A stretch of 64,000 nucleotides of DNA, from NCBI GenBank assembly GCA_042089915.1, contig JBELJZ010000002.1, positions 1-64,000 of the forward strand, written 5' to 3'. The notes under the pieces are model-generated. The model saw only the letters and a list, made by a program, of their open reading frames with translations. It ran no database searches and was not told the origin of the DNA. This DNA is from UBA8752 sp002172485. Lineage in GTDB: Bacteria; Bacteroidota; Bacteroidia; Flavobacteriales_D; Sanyastnellaceae. This document shows positions 52,150 through 61,900 of the stretch, one piece after another (the first letter of the stretch is position 1; every line of letters begins with the position of its first letter). Both the position numbers and the translations under genes were made by a program.

Positions 52150-53145
52150 ATGCGAGACCTCATCGCTTCCTTCCCCGAACAGCTCTCCGGTGCGGCCGCA
52201 TCCATGGCCACACAGCCCTTGCCGTCCACCCCGCCGCCACACGACCGGGTGCTCGTGCTCGGCATGGGCGGGTCCGGCATTGGTGGTCGGTTCCTCGCCG
52301 GGCTCCTCGCCGACACGGCCAAAGTGCCCGTCGCAAGTGGCCACGATTACCGCATCCCGGCATGGGTCGGTCCTTCCACCGTGGTCATCGCCTGCAGCTA
52401 CAGCGGCAACACCGAGGAGACCCTGACGGCGCTCGATGCGGCCATCTCAGCCGGCGCCCAAGTGCGCGCCCTCACCTCTGGCGGCCGGTTGGGAGAATTG
52501 GCCTCAGAACACGGGTGGCCCTGCCTCATGGTGCCGGGGGGCCAACCCCCGCGCTCCCAATTCGGGTGGGCCGTGACCGGTTTGCTTCACCATTTCGCCG
52601 CCCTGGGACACGCCCTAGCGGATGCGCCGGACGTTCTGGCCGAGGTGGACGCCGCTGCAGACCTGCTGCGAGCCTCGCAGGACAACCTTGTCTCCGTGGC
52701 GAACCAATGGACGACCCTGCTCAGAGAGACCACTCCGTTGCTGTACGGGGAAGCTGCCCTCGAACCAGTGCTGATTCGCTGGCGCCAACAGCTCAACGAA
52801 AACGCCAAGCGGCTCTGCAATCACCACGTCTTTCCCGAGATGAACCACAACGAACTCGTGGGCTGGGAAAGTGGAGACGCCAGCCTCACAGCCCTCTTCC
52901 TTCATACGTCGGAAGACCACCCGAGGACCGCGGAAAGGATGCGGCTGTGCAAAGAGATCTTCAGCCAGGCCGGTGCCGAGGTCGCCGAATTCCGCGCAGC
53001 CGGGGACACCCGACTTCAGCGCTGGATGCACCTGGTTCACCTCGGCGACTGGCTGTCCTTGCGGATGGCCGAAGAAGCGGGGGTGGACCCCGTGGACATC
53101 CGCCACATTGATTACCTCAAAGGCGAGCTGGCCAAAATGGGATGA
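52150..53145 (+). CDS. Bifunctional phosphoglucose/phosphomannose isomerase
   Basis: 331 residues from the ATG at 52150 (GTG at 52135 adds five residues and is possible). SIS-domain sugar isomerase: VLGMGGSGIGGRFLAG, the CSYSGNTEETL sugar-phosphate loop, and the C-terminal EMNHNELVGWE and HIDYLKGELAKM motifs of the bact-PGI_C domain. Interconverts glucose 6-P or mannose 6-P with fructose 6-P. The stop overlaps lipB by ATGA. Confidence 0.92.
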   Translation: MRDLIASFPEQLSGAAASMATQPLPSTPPPHDRVLVLGMGGSGIGGRFLAGLLADTAKVPVASGHDYRIPAWVGPSTVVIACSYSGNTEETLTALDAAISAGAQVRALTSGGRLGELASEHGWPCLMVPGGQPPRSQFGWAVTGLLHHFAALGHALADAPDVLAEVDAAADLLRASQDNLVSVANQWTTLLRETTPLLYGEAALEPVLIRWRQQLNENAKRLCNHHVFPEMNHNELVGWESGDASLTALFLHTSEDHPRTAERMRLCKEIFSQAGAEVAEFRAAGDTRLQRWMHLVHLGDWLSLRMAEEAGVDPVDIRHIDYLKGELAKMG

Positions 53146-53891
53146 TCCCCAAAGTGCACGTGCGCGATCTGGGCCGCGCCGACTACAAGCCCACCTGGGA
53201 CCTCCAGGAGCAGCTGCTCAAAACGGCCGTCGACCGAAAGATCGCCCGCCGTCGGGCCGGCCTGTCCGAATCGTGCCGGGTGGCCAGCGAGACCCCGGAG
53301 GAATTCCCCTGGCCGGAACACCACCTCCTGTTTGTCGAGCACCCACACGTGCTGACCCTCGGCAAGAGCGGAGATGCCAATCACGTCGTCGTGTCACCCG
53401 AGCGTTTGAAGGAGCTGGGCGTCGAATACCACGAAATCAACCGCGGAGGCGACATCACCTACCACGGTCCCGGACAATTGGTCGCTTATCCCATCCTCGA
53501 CCTCGACCAATTCCGGACCGACATCGGATGGTATCTGCGTCAGCTGGAGGAAGCGGTCATCCGCACCTGTGCTGACTGGGGGGTGAAGGCGGGACGCGTG
53601 GAGGGCCTGACCGGCGTGTGGGTCGACCCCGATGCCGGACTGGGCGCCCGTAAGATTTGTGCCATCGGCGTCAAATGCAGCCGGTGGGTCACCATGCACG
53701 GCCTCGCCTTCAACCTCGACACCGACCTCGACTTCTTCAATCTCATCGTGCCCTGTGGCATCACCGACCGCGGGGTGACCAGCCTTGCCCGGGAGTCCGG
53801 CCGGCCCATGAACCGCGATGCTGTCAAGGAGGCCTTGACGGCGCACCTGCTGGATGCTTTGGGAGGTCGCCGTCATTCCCCAGCCCCATGA
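53142..53891 (+). CDS. lipB: Octanoyltransferase LipB
   Basis: 249 residues. Moves octanoyl from acyl carrier protein to lipoyl domains, forming a thioester on Cys205 (VPCGITDRGVTSL) with Lys171 (RKICAIGVK) as base; RGGDITYHGPGQLV is the conserved substrate loop. Overlaps by ATGA with the genes on both sides. lipA is not in the window. Confidence 0.96.
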   Translation: MIPKVHVRDLGRADYKPTWDLQEQLLKTAVDRKIARRRAGLSESCRVASETPEEFPWPEHHLLFVEHPHVLTLGKSGDANHVVVSPERLKELGVEYHEINRGGDITYHGPGQLVAYPILDLDQFRTDIGWYLRQLEEAVIRTCADWGVKAGRVEGLTGVWVDPDAGLGARKICAIGVKCSRWVTMHGLAFNLDTDLDFFNLIVPCGITDRGVTSLARESGRPMNRDAVKEALTAHLLDALGGRRHSPAP

Positions 53892-55045
53892 AGCGCATCC
53901 TCGCCTGGACCCTCGGGGCCGTTCTCGCCCTGGTCACCTTGAGCTTCATCACCGACAATGGCCACATCTGGAAGGGCTTGCGAGAATGCTACCTCCGCGG
54001 CTACCGCAGCACCCAGATCGACGATCTGCCCTTCCAGTCCACGCGCACGATTTCTGCTTCGCCCTCTCCCAAGGTTTGGCCGAAGCACCGCCGCTTCACG
54101 GACCGACTGCCGGCCGCCGTCCAGGATTCAACCCATGCCCAAGGCACCGTGGCGATCGCCCTGATTCACCGGGACTCACTCCTGCTCGACTGGACTTCGC
54201 ACCGCATTGAAGGGGCGGACACGATGCGCACCAATGCGTTCAGCATCGCCAAGACGTTCACCGCACTGGCCATCGGAGCGGCAGTGACAGACGGCTTGCT
54301 GTCCGTGGACGACCCCGTTTCCAAATTCCTGCCGCGCTTCGACGTCGACGGTCCTGGCGCCGAACTGACCGTCAAGCACCTCCTGCAAATGCGCAGCGGA
54401 ATCCCATTCGGAGAAAACTACAAGAATCCAGTGGGCTTCATGGCGCGGTCCACCTACGGCCGAGACATCCTGGACCGGACCGCGGAATACGCCGTGGAGG
54501 GGACAGCTGGCACCCCTTGGAAGTACCAGGGCGGCAACACGCTGGTCCTGCAAGACATCCTGCTCCACCTGATCGACGAGCCGCTGGGCAGCTGGTTTGA
54601 ACGGCGCATCTGGCATCCGCTGGGCTGTGCTGAGGACGCGGCGTGGGCGGTGGACAACCGTGGCCACGAACGGAACTACTGCTGCTTCTTCTCGCGAGCC
54701 AAAGAGTACGCGCGCCTCGGTCAATTCCTGCTCGACTCTGGCCAAGTGAACGGCGAACAACTCATCGATCGCCGTTTCATGACGGAGCTCATGTCGCCCG
54801 TTGGACCGCTCGCCGACGGCTCCAACATCCAACATTATGGCTACCAAGTATGGATGGGCCAGCATGCGGGACACAACTTCACGGCCTATGTCGGCCTTCA
54901 CGGCCAATACATTCTGGCGGTGCACGACTTGGACCTGGTCGCAGTTCGGACTGGCTTCCGACGTCCCAAGGGAAAGGTCCGCCACCTGGATGTGGACCTG
55001 TACTCCACCCTGGACTTGGCATTTGCCTTGGTCGAGTCGACCTGA
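53888..55045 (+). CDS. Serine hydrolase of the beta-lactamase/PBP-like family
   Basis: 385 residues from the ATG at 53888 (ATGA with lipB). N-terminal membrane segment (WTLGAVLALVTLSFI), then a class C beta-lactamase-like domain: SxxK nucleophile in FSIAKTF, a KYQGGNT (YxN-like) motif, and a degenerate third motif near HGQYILAV. Usual roles are esterase or D-aminopeptidase activity on the periplasmic side; true beta-lactam resistance is unlikely from sequence alone. Substrate unknown. Confidence 0.87.
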   Translation: MKRILAWTLGAVLALVTLSFITDNGHIWKGLRECYLRGYRSTQIDDLPFQSTRTISASPSPKVWPKHRRFTDRLPAAVQDSTHAQGTVAIALIHRDSLLLDWTSHRIEGADTMRTNAFSIAKTFTALAIGAAVTDGLLSVDDPVSKFLPRFDVDGPGAELTVKHLLQMRSGIPFGENYKNPVGFMARSTYGRDILDRTAEYAVEGTAGTPWKYQGGNTLVLQDILLHLIDEPLGSWFERRIWHPLGCAEDAAWAVDNRGHERNYCCFFSRAKEYARLGQFLLDSGQVNGEQLIDRRFMTELMSPVGPLADGSNIQHYGYQVWMGQHAGHNFTAYVGLHGQYILAVHDLDLVAVRTGFRRPKGKVRHLDVDLYSTLDLAFALVEST

Positions 55046-55103
55046 AACGACTACAAAATCAATTCTAACACCTGCGAACTTGGCGTTTTACAGGTTGAAT
55101 TCG

Positions 55104-55111
55104 TATATTCG
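55104..55111 (+). promoter_or_regulatory. -7-like box TATATTCG with upstream TTG
   Basis: TATATTCG preceded by TTG at 55080-55082 (21-nt spacer), close to the TTG-N19-TAnnTTTG Bacteroidota promoter. The region is AT-rich against its surroundings, and it is the best-formed candidate in the window. Confidence 0.6.
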
Positions 55112-55169
55112 AGTTTGTACGCTTGTGGGAAACGCCAAATTCCCCATGCGACGACCAAATCTTCAGCCA

Positions 55170-55931
55170 ATGACCGCCCAACTCGATGCCATCATCGTCG
55201 ATGATGAAGCACCCGCCCGCGAGGTGCTCCACAGCCAAATTGAACGGCACTGCCCCTTCATCCGTGTGATTGATCAGGCTCCCAATGCCCGAATTGGATA
55301 TGACGTCATCCGAAGTGGGCGACCGCACATTGTGTTTGTCGACATCCGGATGCCCTTTGAAAGTGGGTTGGACTTGATCGACCGCTTCGACGACCGCGAG
55401 TTTTATGTGGTATTCTACACGACCTACCAGGACTACGCCATCGATGCCATCCGTCGCCAAGCATTCGACTATTTGCTGAAGCCCGTCGACGCTGTCGACC
55501 TCAAAGCCTGCGCCAACCGCATTCAAGAGCACTTCCGGATCAAGATGCTCGAGAACGGAGACTTCCACCGCAAACTGGAAGTGACCACCTCAGGCCAGCG
55601 CCACTTCATTCGTCACTCGGAGATTCTCCACGTCGAAGCCAGCGGCAGCTACGCCTGCATCTACAAGACCGACGGCAGCCGCCTGATGGTCTCCAAGAAT
55701 CTGAAATACGTCGAGAACCTCATCGACAATCCCAAATTCGTTCGGGTACACAACAGCCAACTCGTCCACCTCAACAAGATTCGCCAGTGCAACTACCGCA
55801 CGAATTCCATCACGTTGATGAATGGGAAGGAAATCGCGCTGGCCGTCCGCAAACGCGAAGACCTGCGCCGCCGCATGGCAGAGTTGGTCTCGCGGGAAGA
55901 GCAAAATGGCTTGGGCACAGCCTTGGCCTGA
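55170..55931 (+). CDS. LytTR-family response regulator
   Basis: 253 residues from the ATG at 55170 (ATG at 55146 adds eight residues). Receiver domain with Asp11-Asp12 and phosphoacceptor Asp58 in HIVFVDIRMP, and FDYLLKPVD; then a LytTR DNA-binding domain (IRHSEILHVEASGSYACIY, KFVRVHNSQLVHLNKI). Binds imperfect direct repeats at promoters. No LytS/YehU-type kinase is adjacent, so its partner is elsewhere. It has its own promoter-like element. Confidence 0.92.
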   Translation: MTAQLDAIIVDDEAPAREVLHSQIERHCPFIRVIDQAPNARIGYDVIRSGRPHIVFVDIRMPFESGLDLIDRFDDREFYVVFYTTYQDYAIDAIRRQAFDYLLKPVDAVDLKACANRIQEHFRIKMLENGDFHRKLEVTTSGQRHFIRHSEILHVEASGSYACIYKTDGSRLMVSKNLKYVENLIDNPKFVRVHNSQLVHLNKIRQCNYRTNSITLMNGKEIALAVRKREDLRRRMAELVSREEQNGLGTALA

Positions 55932-55949
55932 GCGCCCTGTCCTTCGCGC

Positions 55950-55957
55950 TACCTTCG
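55950..55957 (+). promoter_or_regulatory. -7-like box TACCTTCG for rlmN
   Basis: Octamer 7 nt before the rlmN ATG; same sequence as at 44669. Confidence 0.45.
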
Positions 55958-55964
55958 CGGCTGC

Positions 55965-57026
55965 ATGGCCGCCATGATCGACATCCGCACGCTCAACGAC
56001 GCCGCCCTGAAGTCGGCCCTCGTCGACTTGGGCCAGCCCGCCTTCCGCAGCAAACAAGTCGCGGAATGGATCTGGACCAAGGGGGCTACCCGGTTTGACG
56101 ACATGACCAACCTCCCTCAAGGTTTGCGGGACGCATTGACCCAAGCATATACCCTCGCCCCCATCGCACCCGAAGAGGAGCAAGTCAGCCGCGATGGCAC
56201 GGTGAAATGCGCCTTCCCCATCGAGCCCGGCAAAGTGGTAGAAGGGGTGCTTATTCCGGCGAAAGACCGGATGACCGCCTGCATCAGCAGCCAAGTGGGG
56301 TGCAGTCTGTCCTGTGCCTTTTGTGCGACCGGCAAACTCAAATTGTTGCGCAACCTCACGGCCGGTGAAATCGTCGACCAGGTGCGCCACATTGCCCTGC
56401 TCGCTGAGCGGCACCACGACCATCGCCTGACCAACATCGTGTATATGGGCATGGGCGAGCCCTTGCTGAATTACCGCAACGTGCTGGAGTCAGTGGACCG
56501 CATCACCGGCACGCCGGGGTTGGGCATGAGCCCCAAACGCATCACCGTCTCCACCGCCGGCATTGCCAAGATGATCCGCAAACTGGGCGACGACGAAGTC
56601 AAATTCAACCTCGCCCTGAGCCTGCACGCCGCCGAGGATGGCAAGCGCAACCGCATCATGGAGATCAACGAGACGAACGACCTCGCCAGCCTGCGGGATG
56701 CGCTCGTGTACTTCCACGAAAAGACAGGCACGCGCGTCACCTTCGAGTACATCCTGCTCGGCGGATTCAACGACGACATCGAAGATGCCCGGGACCTCGC
56801 GCGTTTCGCTTCCTGCGTTCCGTGCAAGGTGAACCTCATCGAGTACAACCCTATCGACGACGCCCTCTTCCGAAAGGCCGATGCCCAGAAGACGGACGAC
56901 TTCAAGGACGTCCTCGAAGACAAGTTCAACATGGTGGTGAATGTCCGCCGATCCCGCGGGGAAGACATCGATGCGGCCTGCGGCCAGTTGGCCAACAAGA
57001 ACAAGCTGGCGGCCGGACAGGCCTAA
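55965..57026 (+). CDS. rlmN: Dual-specificity RNA methyltransferase RlmN
   Basis: 353 residues. Radical-SAM cluster CxxxCxxC = Cys113, Cys117, Cys120 in GCSLSCAFCATG; N-terminal RlmN domain (FRSKQVAEWIWTKGATRFDDM); VYMGMGEPLLNY and the late conserved Cys region (SRGEDIDAACGQL). Forms m2A2503 in 23S rRNA and m2A37 in tRNA. Tail to tail with lepA, 9 bp apart. Confidence 0.96.
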   Translation: MAAMIDIRTLNDAALKSALVDLGQPAFRSKQVAEWIWTKGATRFDDMTNLPQGLRDALTQAYTLAPIAPEEEQVSRDGTVKCAFPIEPGKVVEGVLIPAKDRMTACISSQVGCSLSCAFCATGKLKLLRNLTAGEIVDQVRHIALLAERHHDHRLTNIVYMGMGEPLLNYRNVLESVDRITGTPGLGMSPKRITVSTAGIAKMIRKLGDDEVKFNLALSLHAAEDGKRNRIMEINETNDLASLRDALVYFHEKTGTRVTFEYILLGGFNDDIEDARDLARFASCVPCKVNLIEYNPIDDALFRKADAQKTDDFKDVLEDKFNMVVNVRRSRGEDIDAACGQLANKNKLAAGQA

Positions 57027-57035
57027 GCGTCGGAA

Positions 57036-58823
57036 TCAGTCGAGCTTGAGGACGGCGAGGAAGGCCTCTTGCGGCACCTCCACGGAGCCGACCTGGCGCA
57101 TGCGCTTCTTTCCTTTCTTCTGCTTCTCGAGCAGCTTCCGCTTCCGCGTGATGTCACCGCCGTAGCACTTCGCCGTAACGTCCTTCCGGACCGGCTTGAT
57201 GGTCTCACGGGCGATGATCTTGGCGCCAATGGCCGCCTGCAAGGCGATCATAAACTGCTGGCGCGGAATCAACTCTTTCAATTTCGAGCAAATCTTCTTG
57301 CCGAGCTCGAAGGCGTTGGAGCGGTGGACGAGGGCGGACAGGGCGTCGACCTGATCGCCGTTGATCAAGATGTCCAGCTTGACCAGTTGCGAAGGTTGGT
57401 ATTGGTCCGGGAAGTAGTCGAAGGAGGCGTAGCCGCGCGACACGCTCTTGAGCTTGTCGTAGAAGTCGAAGACAATCTCACCGAGCGGCATGGAGAAGGT
57501 GAGCTCCACCCGGTCCGATGTGAGGTAGACCTGGTTTTGCAACACGCCCCGCTTGTCGATGCACAAGGTCATGACCGCGCCGACATACTCGGCCTTGGTG
57601 ATGACTTGGGCTTTGATGAACGGCTCCTCCACGTGGTCGAGCTTGCCGGGATCAGGCAGTTCGGAGGGGTTGTTGATGACGATCGCCTCTCCCTTTTTGG
57701 GGTGGCAGATGTAGCTCACGTTGGGGACCGTCGTGATGACGGTCATGTTGAACTCGCGCTCGAGGCGCTCCTGTACGATCTCCATATGGAGCATGCCGAG
57801 GAAGCCACAGCGGAAGCCAAAGCCGAGCGCCGCCGAGCTTTCCGGCTCGAACACCAGCGAAGCGTCGTTGAGCTGCAGCTTCTCCATGCTGTAACGGAGC
57901 TCTTCGTAGTCCTCCGTGTCCACCGGGTAGATGCCCGCGAAGACCATGGGCTTGACATCCTCGAAGCCCTTCACTGCCTCCTCGCAAGGAGATGCGGACA
58001 AGGTCAATGTGTCTCCGACCTTGACCTCCTTGGCGTCCTTGATGCCGGAGATGATGTAGCCCACATTGCCCGTACTGACCGCGTCCTGGGGCTGAAGGTC
58101 GAGCCCGAGCACCCCGATTTCGTCGGCGTTGTAGTCGCGGCCGGTGTTGAAGAAGCGCACGCGGTCGCCCTTCTTGATCTCGCCATTCAGCACCCGATAG
58201 TAGGCGATGATGCCGCGGAAAGAATTGAAGACGCTGTCGAACACCATCGCCTGCAGTGGTGCTTCCAGATCGCCCTTGGGGGCGGGAACCCGCTCCACAA
58301 TGGCCTCCAAAATCTTGTCGACGCCCAGTCCGGTTTTGCCGCTGGCGGGCAACACATCTTCCGGGTGACACCCGATGAGGTCCACGATTTGGTCCGTCAC
58401 CGCTTCGGGGTCAGCACTGGGCAGATCCATCTTGTTGAGCACCGGAATGATCTCCAAGTCGTGCTCGATGGCGAGGTAAAGGTTGGAAATGGTCTGCGCC
58501 TCGATGCCCTGGGTGGCGTCGACAATGAGCAAAGCCCCTTCGCATGCGGCAATGGACCGGCTCACTTCATAACTGAAATCCACGTGTCCCGGCGTGTCAA
58601 TGAGGTTGATCACGTAATCCTCGCCTCCCTGACTGTAGCGCATCTGGATGGCGTGGCTCTTGATGGTGATCCCGCGTTCCCGCTCGAGATCCATGTCGTC
58701 CAGGGTCTGCTCCTGCAGCTGGCGATCAGATACCGTCCCGGTCACCTGAAGCAGGCGGTCGGCCAACGTGCTCTTGCCGTGGTCGATGTGGGCGATGATG
58801 CAGAAGTTCCGGATGTTTTTCAT
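57036..58823 (-). CDS. lepA: Elongation factor 4 (LepA)
   Basis: 595 residues from the ATG at 58823 (the ORF extends to a TTG at 58835, but MKNIRNFCIIAHIDHGKST is the standard start). G1 AHIDHGKST, G3 DTPGHVDF, G4 NKMD. The C-terminal LepA domain ends RKRKLLEKQKKGKKRMRQVG and GSVEVPQEAFLAVL. Ribosome-dependent GTPase that back-translocates or aids subunit assembly. Divergent from the nidogen-domain gene. Confidence 0.97.
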   Translation of the reverse strand: MKNIRNFCIIAHIDHGKSTLADRLLQVTGTVSDRQLQEQTLDDMDLERERGITIKSHAIQMRYSQGGEDYVINLIDTPGHVDFSYEVSRSIAACEGALLIVDATQGIEAQTISNLYLAIEHDLEIIPVLNKMDLPSADPEAVTDQIVDLIGCHPEDVLPASGKTGLGVDKILEAIVERVPAPKGDLEAPLQAMVFDSVFNSFRGIIAYYRVLNGEIKKGDRVRFFNTGRDYNADEIGVLGLDLQPQDAVSTGNVGYIISGIKDAKEVKVGDTLTLSASPCEEAVKGFEDVKPMVFAGIYPVDTEDYEELRYSMEKLQLNDASLVFEPESSAALGFGFRCGFLGMLHMEIVQERLEREFNMTVITTVPNVSYICHPKKGEAIVINNPSELPDPGKLDHVEEPFIKAQVITKAEYVGAVMTLCIDKRGVLQNQVYLTSDRVELTFSMPLGEIVFDFYDKLKSVSRGYASFDYFPDQYQPSQLVKLDILINGDQVDALSALVHRSNAFELGKKICSKLKELIPRQQFMIALQAAIGAKIIARETIKPVRKDVTAKCYGGDITRKRKLLEKQKKGKKRMRQVGSVEVPQEAFLAVLKLD

Positions 58824-58832
58824 GGGCAAGGA

Positions 58833-58840
58833 CAAAAGTA
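58833..58840 (-). promoter_or_regulatory. -7 box TACTTTTG for lepA
   Basis: Exact TAnnTTTG match on the minus strand, 9 nt before the lepA ATG. Confidence 0.55.
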
Positions 58841-58960
58841 CGGCGCATCAAGCCCGCGAAACATGCAACCGACGAACCCAAATGAAGGTTTCATAGGGGA
58901 CAGGTTGACGGCCCAGAACCCCACCCTGTTGTTCGCTTCTGTGGAGCCCGGTGGTTGCGG

Positions 58961-58968
58961 TATATTGC
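58961..58968 (+). promoter_or_regulatory. -7-like box TATATTGC for the nidogen-domain gene
   Basis: Octamer 23 nt before the ATG at 58992, outward-facing relative to 58833-58840 in the 168-bp divergent gap. I see nothing else structured in this gap. Confidence 0.4.
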
Positions 58969-58991
58969 GCCCCCGCGAACTAGACTACCCT

Positions 58992-61900
58992 ATGAGAGCC
59001 ACCCTCTTTGCCCTGACCCTCGTTTCCCTCTCCTCACTGGGCTTTGCCCAGGACGCGTTGCCGGCTGACATCGAGGCGATTCACACCAAATACGGCGGCT
59101 TCGAGTACGCTGTGATGCTGATGGACCGGGAAGAATGGGACACCTACCGGAACTGGGAAGGGTACGACCAGGAGGCGGTCATCGCGGTCATTCGCCGCCA
59201 CCAAGAGACGCCGGAATACCTGGAGCGCAAGGCGCGCCGCAAGCAGGACCGCATCATGCGGTCGGCCAGCTGCGATTGCTGGATTGAACCGGACGAAAAC
59301 TACACTGAGATCACACCGGAAATGCAGCAGTTTACTGCCGGTGCAGGCATTGACGTGGACTATGCCCATGGCCCGTTGTCCCTTCCGTTTACGTTCAACC
59401 TGTTCGGCATCGAATACAACGAGTTCTACATCAACTCGAAAGGCCTCATTTCCTTCACCGAACCGGTCATCGACTGGACTCCGGAGGAATTCCCCGACGC
59501 CAATTACAACATCATTGCCGGATACTGGAGCGACGCTGACTACCGCCTGACCGGTGACATCTACTACCGCATCACCCCCGAGGCGGTGTATGTGAACTGG
59601 GTGGATGCCGGCTATTACAACAACCACGATGAGCGCACTGTGAGCTTCCAAGTGGTCTTTTCAGAGGATGGCTCCATCGAGGTGGGCGGCGGAAGTAGCA
59701 ACGTCCAGCTCTGCTATGAATCCATGCAGTGGGCCCACGGTGACGTGGGTGGACAAGGCGGTTGCTGCGGTCCCAACCCGGCCAACGTGGGTGTCGACGT
59801 CCAGAACAACCAGGACAACTTCGTCCAGTTCGGCCGATTCAACTTCCAAAACGACAGCTACAATGGCCCGTATGGTGACGGCCCTACCGAACAGGACGGC
59901 TGCCAGTGGCTCAACGGCAAAGACTTTTGCATCAATGTCTCAGGAGTCGACCCCAACCAAGCCCCCATTCCCACGGAGACCCCTAACAATGGTTGTGGAG
60001 ACACCTTGTTTGTCTGCCTCAACGACACCTTGGATCTGAACCTCGGCTTCATCGCCCCGGAAGAAGGACAGACGGTTACCATTGAATTGACCGACCTCGA
60101 CGCCGTGACCAACAACGGCACCTATGTCGATAACGGCATCACTTACCTCGATGCCTACCTCGCTGGAACCGCTGACAATGTGGGCGTCTACGACCTCACC
60201 ATCACAGCCACGGATGATGGCGCGCCCGTCGGCGAAACCGTGCTCGAATTCGTCGTCGAAGTGATCGACGTAGAGTTGCCGGCACTGACAGTGGAAGGCG
60301 ACTTCAGCATTTGCTCCGGACAGGAGACCACCATCACCTGCAACGACGACTTCGACAGCTACGCCTGGTCCTTCGGGTGCTCCGGACCTGAATGCACCTA
60401 CGCTTTCGGCGGCACCTTCAACGTGACGGCCACCATCGACGAAGGCTGTTCCGTCTCGCAGGACTTCTTCATCTACCAGAGCCTGTACTTCCTCCCGGAC
60501 GTCTGCATCGAACCCGATCCGATCTGCGGTGACGACACCGCCATCGTGTCGGTCTGTGACGACGCCATGGACACTTTCGTGGAATACCAATGGGACGACG
60601 ACTGGAACGGTGCCGGCGGTGAGATTGTCATTCCGCAAACCGAACTTGGGGACACGGCCATCGGTGCCACACCAGGCTCCTACCGGATCCTCGTGACCAA
60701 CGACGACGGATGTCAGGGCCAGCGCGTGTTCAACATTGAGCAAGTCACCCAGGTCATTCCAGAAGTCACCATTCCCCCGGTCTGCGACAGCTTGTACACC
60801 GTCCAGTTCTCCGGAGGCTATACAACGCCCGATGCCGGTCCGCTTCTGATTTACATGTTTGCTTCCGACCCCTCGGGCTGGGGCGGCGACAACTTCCTCG
60901 AAGTCACCGTGACGGATGCGGATGGCAATGAAAGCACCTACATCTTATCCAGCTTTGATGTCTTCACGGCACACACCAACATCGAGGTGTCACTCGGCGA
61001 CTTGGTGGAAATGGTTTTGGTCACCGGCTCGAACGCCCCAGTGCAAGACTTCAGCTTCACCGTTTACAACTGCACCACCACCAATCCACAGCCGGTCGAA
61101 GATTTGCCAGCAGGCGGCGGCTTGATCTACTCCGCCACGGCCGACTGTGTGGTCGACCCCGTGGGTGGGTCGTGGAGCGTCAGCGAGGGCACGGGAGTCT
61201 TCTCAGACCCCACCGAGTTCAACACCTTCTTCACGCCGACCAGCGGCCTCGGCTATTACGAAGTGTGCTTCACCGACGACAACTGTGGCTACAGTGCGTG
61301 CTATCCGATGGAAACGAGCACCATGCCGACCGGTGAATTCAACGGCCCCAACGACAACCTCATCGGAGACGACATCTACCTCCTGTGCGATGGAGAAAAC
61401 GCCAATTTCTCCGTGGACACCACCTTCCAAGGCACGCTGGACGACGTCGAGTGGCCTCAAGCCAACACCTCCACCGAATTTTTCGCGGAGTACCAATTCG
61501 ACGAGCCCGGCGAATACGATTTGGAGGTGACCCTCAGCAACCTCTGTGGAGCCATATCGTTCCCCTTCACCATCATCTCTTCCGAGCAAGGCGATCCTGA
61601 ACTCGAGGATGTGATTGTCTGCGAGGCAGGCACCGAAGTCATTTTGGACGCCGGTCTAGATCCGTCGGAAGAGCTGGAGCTTCAGTGGTCCTTGGACGAC
61701 ACCAACATCAACGGGGAAACGGACTTCACACTGACGACAGATGAAGAAGGCGAATACTGCCTGGAGGCCACCAACGAGTGCGGCACGGCCGAAGCGTGTG
61801 CTGACGTGCTCATCTTCCAGCCGATTCCGAGCCCGCTTCCCGACTACAGTCTCGACTGTGAAGGCGGCAACACGGTCCTCATCGACCCGTTGACCGACAA

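Noticed and set aside
53888..55045. Antibiotic-resistance beta-lactamase
   Set aside because: SxxK is present, but the third motif is degenerate and a membrane segment precedes it; this is typical of the general serine-hydrolase family rather than a resistance enzyme.
57069..58991. 5' extension of the nidogen-domain ORF (1,855 residues in all)
   Set aside because: The extension is antisense to lepA over its whole length; the signal peptide begins at 58992.
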